A DNA stretch of 64,000 nt. Source: Corynebacterium endometrii. Its GTDB lineage: Bacteria > Actinomycetota > Actinomycetes > Mycobacteriales > Mycobacteriaceae. The notes beneath the pieces are model-generated. The model worked only from the letters and a program-made list of their open reading frames with translations. It was not told where the DNA came from and ran no database searches. A program made the position numbers and the translations under genes. The stretch spans positions 868,001 through 932,000 of the forward strand of contig NZ_CP039247.1 of assembly GCF_004795735.1 (NCBI RefSeq), in the 5' to 3' direction. This document shows positions 17,862-24,713 of the stretch, one piece after another (the stretch's first letter is position 1; the number at the start of each line of letters is the position of its first letter).

Positions 17862-18180
17862 TGAAAGCGCCGATAGGAGCTCACCAAGGTTGGCCTTGGT
17901 GAATGGCGCTTTCCGGGAGAGCGTGGTTGCCTCGCATTAGTGCGTGTGACACTGTGCCTTTCCGTTATATGAGAGATAGCTGACGCGAATAGGTGTCAGG
18001 GGGAGCCGCTTTCAGCGCAATGCGGCTTTCGACTCCACATTTGGGGGCTCACCGTCACTCGCTCTAGTCGCACGGGAGGTCCTGGGCTTTCCGAGGCCTA
18101 GGGAGGGCTATACGCCGCGCCTGCCGCCGCAGGAGGCGCGCGTTACCGCCTGATACATTGCTCAACTGCCTAATGGCCTT
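17862..18180 (+). ncRNA. Candidate structured non-coding RNA
   Basis: The 880-base gap between the Bax1-I gene and the lipoprotein gene has no credible coding frame. It holds nested perfect stems: GAAAGCGCC (17863-17871) with GGCGCTTTC (17905-17913), enclosing TCACCAAGG (17881-17889) with CCTTGGTGA (17894-17902). Downstream are CCGCTTTCAGCGCAATGCGG (18008-18027) and CGCGCCTGCCGCCGCAGGAGGCGCG near 18115-18140. The next gene is on the other strand, so a riboswitch for it is unlikely and a free small RNA is the better guess. The 3' end is not defined. It does not match tmRNA, RNase P, SRP or 6C RNA as I know them. Confidence 0.35.
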
Positions 18181-18332
18181 TGAAAAAAGGGGGAGGCCGG
18201 GTAGTAGACGAGCGGGGTGGGGCTGTTTGGTTCATGCAATCCCGCCCCGTTCTTGCGTGCGTAAGTGCCTCGCGTGTGCAGGCTCCTAAACGAGTGCAGG
18301 AACCGGAAGTTGCTGGCGGGTGGCCGATGAGA

Positions 18333-18382
18333 AAACGATCTTCGGCGCAGCCCTGCCGGGTGGGCAGTCACTGCGCCGAAGA
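18333..18382 (-). terminator. Terminator of the lipoprotein gene
   Basis: TCTTCGGCGCAG (18339-18350) pairs perfectly with CTGCGCCGAAGA (18371-18382). Read on the minus strand it is followed by TCGTTTTC, 17 bases past the gene stop. A further GC hairpin lies at 18211-18251. Confidence 0.8.
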
Positions 18383-18399
18383 GCTAGTGTCTGGAGGGC

Positions 18400-18867
18400 C
18401 TAGAGCCGGATTGGGTCCCCGTCAACCGCCACTGCGGTAAACGCCACAACGCCCTGTGCGGTCTCCTCAGGAGCGGACAGCTCGACCGTGACGCCCTCGG
18501 TGGTCTCGCCATTCGTCACGCGGGTAGCGGTGCCCTGCGCGGACTCCTCGGTCCACTCGTTCCAGGTGATGTCCGTGAGCATGTCGGAGGTATCCACGCA
18601 GTTGAGGGACAACTCGGCCGGCTCAGCCGCTGGGGCAGCCGCGCAGTCGATGTACTGGGGAAGCTCCGCGGAAGCCGCTGCGGTGGTGGTTTCAGCAGTG
18701 GAGGACTCAGACTCAGACTCAGCGGCGGCACGGCCGGTGAAGGTGGAAGCGTTATCCTTGAAGCTCGTATCGGTGGAGTCAACCTCTCCTGGTGGGTGGC
18801 ACGCTGCAAGGCCAACGGCTGCAACCACGCTAAGAGCGGCAGTGGCGGAACGGGAGAACTTCTTCAT
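18400..18867 (-). CDS. Small secreted lipoprotein, hypothetical
   Basis: A 155-residue protein with a lipoprotein signal peptide: basic MKKFSRS, hydrophobic core and lipobox GLAAC with the acylated Cys at 23. The mature part begins with a Ser/Thr/Glu-rich linker containing an SESESS repeat, followed by a small domain with two further cysteines (IDCAAA and LNCVDT) that could form a disulfide. Not recognised beyond that. Divergent genes are absent on its 5' side; greA lies upstream on the same strand with a 51-base gap, so co-transcription is possible. Confidence 0.8.
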   Translation of the reverse strand: MKKFSRSATAALSVVAAVGLAACHPPGEVDSTDTSFKDNASTFTGRAAAESESESSTAETTTAAASAELPQYIDCAAAPAAEPAELSLNCVDTSDMLTDITWNEWTEESAQGTATRVTNGETTEGVTVELSAPEETAQGVVAFTAVAVDGDPIRL

Positions 18868-18918
18868 GAGTTAGCTCTTTCTCCAGGAATCGAAAATAGA
18901 TGGAAAACTTGTGCAGGT

Positions 18919-19440
18919 TTATGACTGGCGCGGAGTCGCGGCCTTCTCTGAATCATACGGCGCCGCGGAGATGATTGTGACGGAAATGGTCTTGCCATTT
19001 GGGGCGGAGTATTCACGGGTCTCACCCTCCTGTGCGCCCAGGATGGCTGCGCCCAGTGGGGACTGCTCAGAGTAGGTCTCCAGATCCTTATTGTCGGACG
19101 CGGCGGCGCGGGTGCCGATCAGGAAGGTTTCCTTGTTGTTTTCATCGCCGTTGTAGTACACGTGAACCACGGAACCGATGTGGGCAACGCCCTCCTGCAG
19201 TGCGCCACGCTCGGTGGTTGCGTTGGCAAGAATCTCAGAAATCTGCTTGATGCGGGCCTCTTCCTGGTCCTGCATTTCGCGCGCAGCATCGTAGCCAGCG
19301 TTTTCCTTAAGGTCGCCCTCTTCGCGGCGCTCGTTGATTTCGGCGGCGACTACCGGGCGGTGATCAATGAGCTCCTGAAGCTCAGCCTCAAGCTTTTCCT
19401 TAGTTTCTGGGGTGATGTACTGCTTCTGCTGTTCAGCCAT
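18919..19440 (-). CDS. greA: Transcription elongation factor GreA
   Basis: A 173-residue GreA. The N-terminal coiled coil (TPETKEKLEAELQELIDHRP, EINERREEGDLKENAGYDAA) carries the acidic tip residues DL-E that reach into the RNA polymerase secondary channel and stimulate cleavage of backtracked transcripts. The C-terminal FKBP-like globular domain follows (GSVVHVYYNG, SPLGAAILGAQEGE). The length is slightly longer than the E. coli protein, as usual in mycolic-acid bacteria. The position next to a DUF4307 gene and mca matches Rv1080c-Rv1082. Confidence 0.95.
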   Translation of the reverse strand: MAEQQKQYITPETKEKLEAELQELIDHRPVVAAEINERREEGDLKENAGYDAAREMQDQEEARIKQISEILANATTERGALQEGVAHIGSVVHVYYNGDENNKETFLIGTRAAASDNKDLETYSEQSPLGAAILGAQEGETREYSAPNGKTISVTIISAAPYDSEKAATPRQS

Positions 19441-19712
19441 GATGCAACCTTCCCTGATTGTTCAATCTCAGTGCGTTGAAGTGTGAAGTGGCACGGGCTT
19501 ACCGCGCCATGTTAAAAATTTAGGTCTTTAGCAGTGGCTATGGCCCCGGAAATGCGATTGGGCGCAACGATATGCACCGCGTTGGGAGCCTGGCATAGCT
19601 AGCTCAAGACATACGCAGGAAATATTAGCACAGCGGGCGCGGCCTTTAACTATGCCAGCGCGCGGGGCCACTAGCGGTGAGGGGGAACCGGTTGGCTTTC
19701 GGCAGGGAGGTG

Positions 19713-20204
19713 TTAGGAGTTTGCGTAGCGGGGGTTTTCAGCATCCAAGTACGCGGGAACCTCGCTTGAGCAACCATAGACTCCGCCGGCCACGGCACGG
19801 GCATTGGTGGGGATATCCACGGCCACGCGCATGTTGGCCTCGCCGTTGGCGGGAAGGGCGAATTCGCGGCGGCCTACCTCAGCCTTGGAGTAGTCATAAG
19901 CCTGAACGATGCAATACGCAGTGGCATTTGGGTCGTTTCGGGTTACGTCACTCCAGACTCGAAGCGTGGAATCATCAACTACCTCGTGGGAGACGTAGCT
20001 AATCGATGCATTAACTTCCTGCTTGGTGGTGAAATACTGGTAGGCGTAGAAGAGCGCGGCAATCAAGATCGCTACTAGCACCAGCGCCATTGCCTTTCCG
20101 GTGAGGTCACCGGAGCTTTTCTTAGCGGCTGCTCCGTATCGGTCACCGCGCTGGGTGGTGGTGGAAGCGGTGGTACGCGTTGAATGTGGACCTTGAGGGC
20201 TCAT
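19713..20204 (-). CDS. DUF4307 membrane protein
   Basis: A 163-residue protein with one N-terminal transmembrane helix (AMALVLVAILIAALFYAYQYF) preceded by a Ser/Thr/Arg-rich cytoplasmic region, and an extracytoplasmic beta-rich domain (STLRVWSDVTRNDPNATAYC, then GVYGC), with two cysteines. It matches the actinobacterial DUF4307 family, always found next to mca and greA (Rv1081c). Function unknown; the link to mca suggests a mycothiol or envelope role but that is inference. ATG 20204 (MSPQGPHSTRT) is preferred; ATG 20243 would add 13 residues. Confidence 0.8.
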   Translation of the reverse strand: MSPQGPHSTRTTASTTTQRGDRYGAAAKKSSGDLTGKAMALVLVAILIAALFYAYQYFTTKQEVNASISYVSHEVVDDSTLRVWSDVTRNDPNATAYCIVQAYDYSKAEVGRREFALPANGEANMRVAVDIPTNARAVAGGVYGCSSEVPAYLDAENPRYANS

Positions 20205-20297
20205 GCCCAATATCTTAGACCGGTTCCAACTTTTTATTGACATCGCCTACTATGGTCATGGTTAGCCCCGCACAGGCGGGGGAGGAAATCTAGATCT

Positions 20298-20346
20298 CCT
20301 TTGGCGCCACCGATGCGCAGTAGCACTGCCGCACGGTGGCCAAAGG
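20298..20346 (+). promoter_or_regulatory. Long hairpin in the mca 5' leader
   Basis: CCTTTGGCGCCACCG (20298-20312) pairs with CGGTGGCCAAAGG (20334-20346), leaving a two-base bulge. It lies about 30 bases before the start. It has no T-run, so it may be an RNA control element rather than a terminator. Confidence 0.4.
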
Positions 20347-20375
20347 TTCTCTAATTAAAGGGGATGGATACCAAC

Positions 20376-21245
20376 GTGAGTGGACTTCGAATTCTGTCAA
20401 TCCACGCACATCCAGATGATGAGTCATCTAAGGGTGCCGCAACCACTGCCAAGTATGCGCACGAGGGACACGAGGTTCTAGTCCTAACCTGTACTGGCGG
20501 TGAGCGTGGAGACATCATCAATCCCGCCATGGATAAGCCCGGAATCCTGGAGAATATGGGCGAAATCCGCAAGGAAGAAATGGCCGCGGCCGCCGAGGCT
20601 CTGGGCGTTAAGCATAAGTGGCTTGGCTACGTGGACTCCGGCCTGCCGGAGGGGGACCCGCTCCCACCGCTGCCTGAGGGCTGCTTCGCCCTTTATGACG
20701 ATGACGTCATTGGCCGGGACTTCGTCAAGGTGATCCGTGAGTTCCGCCCGCACGTCATCATCACGTATGACGAAAACGGCGGTTATCCGCACCCGGACCA
20801 CCTGATGGTCCACCGCGCGTCGATGATCGCGTGGGAAAAGGCGGGGGATGAAAATTACCATCCCGAGCTCGGCGAGCCGTGGACCCCGCTGAAGCTCTAC
20901 TATTCCCACGGATTCGTCTACCAGCGCATGAAGCTTTTCCATGACCGCCTGGTCGAGTCCGGCAAGTCCAGCCCATATGGGGCAATGATGGCTCGCTGGG
21001 AGGCCGGTTTTGGTGACATCATGGCGCGCGTGACCGCCCAGGTGGAGTGCGCGGAGTACTTTAGTCATCGAGAGGCCGCATTGATCGCGCACGCGACCCA
21101 GATCGATCCGGCGGGAGCCTTCCTAGCCACTCCGGTCTCAGTTCAGCAGGAACTTTGGCCTACGGAGGAATTCGAGCTGGCCCGCACGCGCGTGGCCACG
21201 GATTTGCCGGAAGACGATTTGTTCGCGGGAATCGAGCAGAACTAG
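20376..21245 (+). CDS. mca: Mycothiol S-conjugate amidase
   Basis: A 289-residue zinc amidase of the LmbE/PIG-L family. Mca cleaves mycothiol S-conjugates to a mercapturic acid, which is exported, and GlcN-Ins, which is recycled; it is a cytoplasmic detoxification step found only in actinobacteria. Zinc ligands are visible in HAHPDDE (residues 10-16) and in YPHPDHLMVH near residue 139. GTG 20376 is preferred over ATG 20364: it gives the family N-terminus MSGLRILSIHAHPDDESS, and the AAAGGGGATGG ribosome binding site would abut ATG 20364. Same order as Rv1082-Rv1083. Confidence 0.93.
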   Translation: MSGLRILSIHAHPDDESSKGAATTAKYAHEGHEVLVLTCTGGERGDIINPAMDKPGILENMGEIRKEEMAAAAEALGVKHKWLGYVDSGLPEGDPLPPLPEGCFALYDDDVIGRDFVKVIREFRPHVIITYDENGGYPHPDHLMVHRASMIAWEKAGDENYHPELGEPWTPLKLYYSHGFVYQRMKLFHDRLVESGKSSPYGAMMARWEAGFGDIMARVTAQVECAEYFSHREAALIAHATQIDPAGAFLATPVSVQQELWPTEEFELARTRVATDLPEDDLFAGIEQN

Positions 21246-21295
21246 GGGCTGGCACAGCGGGCCAGCGCCAAGGAAGAATCTAAGGTTGTAGAAAA

Positions 21296-21601
21296 ATGAA
21301 TGCACTGGGAACCCTCAGCGCCGCGGTGACGAGCGATGTGCTGCTAATTGCGCAGGGCGTGTCCGACGGACCGGTTGGCCCTGAGTTTGGCAAGGCTTCG
21401 CCGGTAGGCATGCTGTTGCTCGTGGCGCTGGCCGTGGCCGTGTTGTCCGCCGGTTGGGCTTTTCACCGCAGGCACTCCCGTTTCCGCAGGCGCGCCATGT
21501 TCGCCGAGGAACACGGCATCGACCCATTCGATCAGGAGGCAATCGATGCGGCGATGGCGGAACGTGGACTCTATGACCGCCGCAAGCAGCGCAAGTTCTA
21601 A
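21296..21601 (+). CDS. Small single-pass membrane protein (Rv1083-like position)
   Basis: A 101-residue protein with one membrane helix (VGMLLLVALAVAVLSAGWAF) and a basic C-terminal part (HRRHSRFRRRAMFAEEHGID). It is placed 50 bases after mca, as is a similar small protein in mycobacteria (Rv1083). Function unknown. The predicted topology is N-out, C-in from the positive-inside rule. Confidence 0.75.
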   Translation: MNALGTLSAAVTSDVLLIAQGVSDGPVGPEFGKASPVGMLLLVALAVAVLSAGWAFHRRHSRFRRRAMFAEEHGIDPFDQEAIDAAMAERGLYDRRKQRKF

Positions 21602-21701
21602 CGGTGAGCCCGTTTGCCTTTTACACAGACTCAGAAGAATGTGGCAGGCGATTTTCCTCACCTGCGCACGCTCATAACGCGTTTGTGTTAGATTGAAGGC
21701 C

Positions 21702-21776
21702 ATGTTGAGCAACCGTCAGTATTATCCGCAGGCTCCGGGCCATCCGGCGCCTGCTCATGACGCGTGTACCTCATAA
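21702..21776 (+). CDS. Leader peptide of aroF with tandem Tyr codons
   Basis: A 24-residue open frame (starts MLSNRQYYPQ) with adjacent tyrosine codons TAT TAT at 21720-21725, lying between a probable promoter (TTAGAT near 21688) and an intrinsic terminator upstream of the DAHP synthase gene. GAAGG lies close to the ATG. Such an arrangement is typical of ribosome-mediated attenuation: scarce Tyr-tRNA stalls the ribosome on the two codons and changes folding of the leader. A comparable leader has been reported for aroF of C. glutamicum. Confidence 0.65.
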   Translation: MLSNRQYYPQAPGHPAPAHDACTS

Positions 21777-21870
21777 GTCCTGACGCTTGCGCCCCTGAGG
21801 CTTTCTAGTTTCAGGCGAGCCCGGAGCCTTAAAGCAGCCCTTCACGAAAATGAAGGAGCTGCTTTTTCTT
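21731..21870 (+). promoter_or_regulatory. Attenuator upstream of aroF
   Basis: GGCTCCGGGC (21731-21740), just after the Tyr codons, is perfectly complementary to GCCCGGAGCC (21819-21828). Directly after the latter, AAAGCAGC (21831-21838) and GCTGCTTT (21858-21865), with inner CTTC/GAAG, form a terminator with a T-rich run to 21870. A ribosome stalled on Tyr would cover the first arm. Which pairing favours read-through cannot be settled by eye. Confidence 0.65.
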
Positions 21871-21933
21871 TTGCTTATTTCCGTGCCGCGAGGCGCTATA
21901 GAGACCCATTTACCGGAAGAAGGATAGACCATC

Positions 21934-23001
21934 ATGACCATTTCGCCAGCCTCAACTTCCAACCGCCGGGTTCGTGCATTCCATGAACTACCAACCCCGG
22001 CCCAACTGCGGGCGGAATCCCCGCTCACTGAGCGTCAGCTAGGAAAGATTGAGCGCGACCGCCAGGAGATCGCTGACATTTTCAATGGCCGGGATGACCG
22101 CCTTGTGGTGGTCGTTGGACCGTGTTCCATTCACGACCCGGTAGCCGCAACGGATTACGCCAACCGCCTGGCCCCGTTGGCTAAAGCCCTGAGTGAGGAT
22201 CTCAAGGTGGTTATGCGCGTGTACTTTGAAAAACCCCGCACCACCGTCGGGTGGAAGGGACTTATCAATGACCCGTACCTAAACCAGACCTACCAGGTGG
22301 CGGAGGGGCTGCGCTTGGCCCGGCGGGTGCTCACGGACGTGGTAAACCTCGATCTTCCCGCCGCCTGCGAGTTCCTGGAGCCCAATTCCCCGCAGTACTA
22401 CGCGGACGCCGTAGCCTGGGGCGCGATTGGCGCGCGCACCACGGAATCCCAAATCCACCGCCAATTGGCCAGCGGCATGTCCATGCCCATTGGATTCAAG
22501 AACGGTACCGACGGCAACGTCGAAGTCGCCATTAATGCGGTGGCCGCGGCCGCGAAGCCACACTTCTTCTTCGGCACGTCTGATGACGGGATCCCGTCCG
22601 TGGTGGAAACCGCGGGAAATGAGCACTGCCACATCATCTTGCGAGGCGGCAGCTCCGGGCCGAATTATGATGCGGAATCGGTGGAGGGGGCCGTCGGGCG
22701 GCTAGGGGGCGCCAAGCGGCTGATGATTGACGCTTCGCATGCAAACTCCGGCAAGGACGATGCGCGACAGGTAGCGGTGGTGCGCGAGATTGCGGATCAG
22801 ATTGCCCAGGGCAACGAGCACATCGCCGGCATTATGATGGAATCTTTCCTCGTGGCCGGCGCCCAAAACCTCGACGAGGTAGGCATCGATGGCCTGGTCT
22901 ACGGGAAGTCGATTACGGATAAATGCATGAATTTCGATGACACCGTGGACTTGCTAGGTGAGCTGGCAAGTGTTGTGCGCCAACGCAGGGCTTCACGCTA
23001 A
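21934..23001 (+). CDS. aroF: 3-deoxy-7-phosphoheptulonate synthase, class I (AroF type)
   Basis: A 355-residue DAHP synthase of the AroFGH family, the first step of aromatic amino acid synthesis: PEP plus erythrose 4-phosphate gives DAHP. Typical blocks: VVGPCSIHDP, MRVYFEKPRTTVGWKGLINDP, GARTTESQIHRQLASGMSMP, RGGSSGPNYD, DASHANSGKD and IMMESFLVAG. The upstream Tyr-codon leader suggests regulation by tyrosine supply. The ATG has GAAGGA upstream. The downstream prenyl synthase starts 10 bases after the stop. Confidence 0.95.
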   Translation: MTISPASTSNRRVRAFHELPTPAQLRAESPLTERQLGKIERDRQEIADIFNGRDDRLVVVVGPCSIHDPVAATDYANRLAPLAKALSEDLKVVMRVYFEKPRTTVGWKGLINDPYLNQTYQVAEGLRLARRVLTDVVNLDLPAACEFLEPNSPQYYADAVAWGAIGARTTESQIHRQLASGMSMPIGFKNGTDGNVEVAINAVAAAAKPHFFFGTSDDGIPSVVETAGNEHCHIILRGGSSGPNYDAESVEGAVGRLGGAKRLMIDASHANSGKDDARQVAVVREIADQIAQGNEHIAGIMMESFLVAGAQNLDEVGIDGLVYGKSITDKCMNFDDTVDLLGELASVVRQRRASR

Positions 23002-23011
23002 ACTAAGGATT

Positions 23012-23812
23012 GTGAATTACCTGCCGAAGCTGCGCGCGCCCAAGCTGCTGGCGTCCAAGCTGCTCTACCCGCTGTATGAGGCTCGCCTGACCCGTGAGCT
23101 AAATAGCCGGCCGCAGCCCAAGCACGTGGCAATCATGGCTGATGGTAACCGGCGTTGGGCCCGCGAGGCCGGCTTCACGGACATCAGCCACGGGCACAGG
23201 CAGGGCGCTAAAAAGATTGGTGAGATCATCTCTTGGTGTGCAGACACCGAGGTGGAAGTAGTAACCATCTACTTGCTATCCACGGAGAATCTCAAGCGCA
23301 GCAACGAGGAAGTTCAGCTGCTCTTTGACATCATCTCCGACGTGGTAGAAACGCTATCGACCTCCGACCTGGGATGCCAGGTTCGGCTCGTGGGCCACCT
23401 TGATTTGCTGCCAGAGGAAGTATCGTCCAAGATGCTCGCGGCCGCGGCCCAGACCACGGAGAATTCCGGCGTGATTGTTAACGTCGCCGTGGGCTACGGC
23501 GGCCGCCAGGAGATAGTCGATGCGGTGCGCACGCTCATCGAGGATGAGGTTGCGCAGGGCGCCACGCTGGACAACATTGCAGAGCGCGTGAGCGTGGATT
23601 CCATCTCGCGCCACCTCTATACGCGTGGACTGCCTGACCCGGATCTCGTCATCAGGACCTCCGGAGAGCAGCGCCTGAGTGGCTTTTTGCTCTGGCAGGC
23701 GGCGTATTCGGAAATTTGGTTTACAGATACGTATTGGCCGGCCTTCAGGAAGGTTGACTTCCTGCGCGCGCTGCGTGACTACTCCCAGCGCTCCCGGCGG
23801 TTTGGAAAGTAG
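23012..23812 (+). CDS. uppS: Z-isoprenyl diphosphate synthase (UppS family)
   Basis: A 266-residue cis-prenyltransferase. Conserved regions: HVAIMADGNRRWARE (catalytic Asp), the HRQGAKKIGEII region, VTIYLLSTENLKR, and the C-terminal DLVIRTSGEQRLSGFLLWQAAYSE. Its neighbours (mca, aroF, coaA, glyA) correspond to Rv1086, a short-chain Z-farnesyl diphosphate synthase, rather than to the long-chain decaprenyl enzyme; product length is inferred from synteny only. GTG 23012 has AAGGA just upstream and removes an unconserved N-terminal stretch that overlaps aroF. Confidence 0.88.
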   Translation: MNYLPKLRAPKLLASKLLYPLYEARLTRELNSRPQPKHVAIMADGNRRWAREAGFTDISHGHRQGAKKIGEIISWCADTEVEVVTIYLLSTENLKRSNEEVQLLFDIISDVVETLSTSDLGCQVRLVGHLDLLPEEVSSKMLAAAAQTTENSGVIVNVAVGYGGRQEIVDAVRTLIEDEVAQGATLDNIAERVSVDSISRHLYTRGLPDPDLVIRTSGEQRLSGFLLWQAAYSEIWFTDTYWPAFRKVDFLRALRDYSQRSRRFGK

Positions 23813-23818
23813 GCAGAC

Positions 23819-24358
23819 ATGGGCCCCACGGTGATTTTCGATACTTTCTACGGCGCTACGCACCAGTACGCGCGGGAGCTTGCCGAGAGGACTGGGGCGC
23901 GGCTGCTGGATTTAGACATGGCGGGCAACCAAGCGGAATTGGACCGCCTGTACGCCGAACAAGCGCCCCTGGTCGTGCTCAGCCCGGTCCATGGCCCGCA
24001 GATCCGCGGTGCGGCCTTCGTCGCGGAACATGGTTTTAGCCATCGGCCCGTCGCCGTGGCAGCGGTGGGCATGACCCTCCTTGAGGATGCACGTAAGAAA
24101 GACCAATTATCGGGAGCGCTGGGGGATTATCACGCCGTGGAGCGCTTCTATCTACCCGGCCGGATGAACTATTCCGCCCTTTCGGCAAAGCATAGGGCAA
24201 TCATGACCTCCCTGATCACGGCGTTAAAGCTCAAACCGCGCAAAAGCGACAATGAGAAGTACATGATTGAGTGCTACGACAAGGACGTCGATCACGTGGA
24301 CTTGGCAGAATTGGAGCCAATAGTCGAGTGGATAGTGCGTAATAGCGCACTCGGGTAA
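23819..24358 (+). CDS. Flavodoxin-domain protein
   Basis: A 179-residue protein with a flavodoxin-like N-terminus (TVIFDTFYGATHQYARELAE, the FMN phosphate-binding loop) and VVLSPVHGPQIRG, AAVGMTLLEDARKK in the positions of the isoalloxazine loops. It resembles HemG/menaquinone-dependent protoporphyrinogen oxidase-like flavodoxins, but the family is broad. It starts 6 bases after the uppS stop and is therefore in the same operon. Role unknown; electron transfer is likely. Confidence 0.75.
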   Translation: MGPTVIFDTFYGATHQYARELAERTGARLLDLDMAGNQAELDRLYAEQAPLVVLSPVHGPQIRGAAFVAEHGFSHRPVAVAAVGMTLLEDARKKDQLSGALGDYHAVERFYLPGRMNYSALSAKHRAIMTSLITALKLKPRKSDNEKYMIECYDKDVDHVDLAELEPIVEWIVRNSALG

Positions 24359-24713
24359 AACGCCGGTGTTAGAGAGCTCTGCCGGTTAACTCGGCGTAGC
24401 CAGGCGCGCCCGTTGCGGGCAATGGCGGGGTTGGAGACGGCAAGGGATGTGTCTACATCTGCACCCTCTGCTAAATTTGCATATCGTTCTTTGTTAATTT
24501 CCTCGGAGAAGTTTCTCTATGGCTTGCAAGCTGAAGGGCCGATAAGGCGCGGTGCGGCCGCGATAGCAGCACCAAGATATTGCAGACATTTAACCCGTAT
24601 GGCGCCGTACATGCCGTACGTGGCGTTGTTTGAGCACGAGGAAACCGTACCTGGAACATGCGCGTATCAAGGACGCGTAATTAAATGTTGTACGAAGAGT
24701 TAAGTAGATTGAC
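24359..24713. other. Gap before the BCCT transporter, no gene seen
   Basis: 355 bases. The stretch 24455-24505 is AT-rich and may hold the transporter promoter. No convincing terminator or RNA was found. A reading frame of 96 codons (24413-24703) has no ribosome binding site and no plausible protein character. Confidence 0.35.

Noticed and set aside
17862..18180. tmRNA, RNase P RNA or SRP RNA
   Set aside because: No tRNA-like ends with CCA, no conserved RNase P P4 or SRP Alu/S domain words.
18180..18440. 86-codon frame in the gap
   Set aside because: It overlaps the lipoprotein terminator and gene end; no start signal.
24413..24703. 96-codon frame before the BCCT gene
   Set aside because: No ribosome binding site, no domain or signal features.
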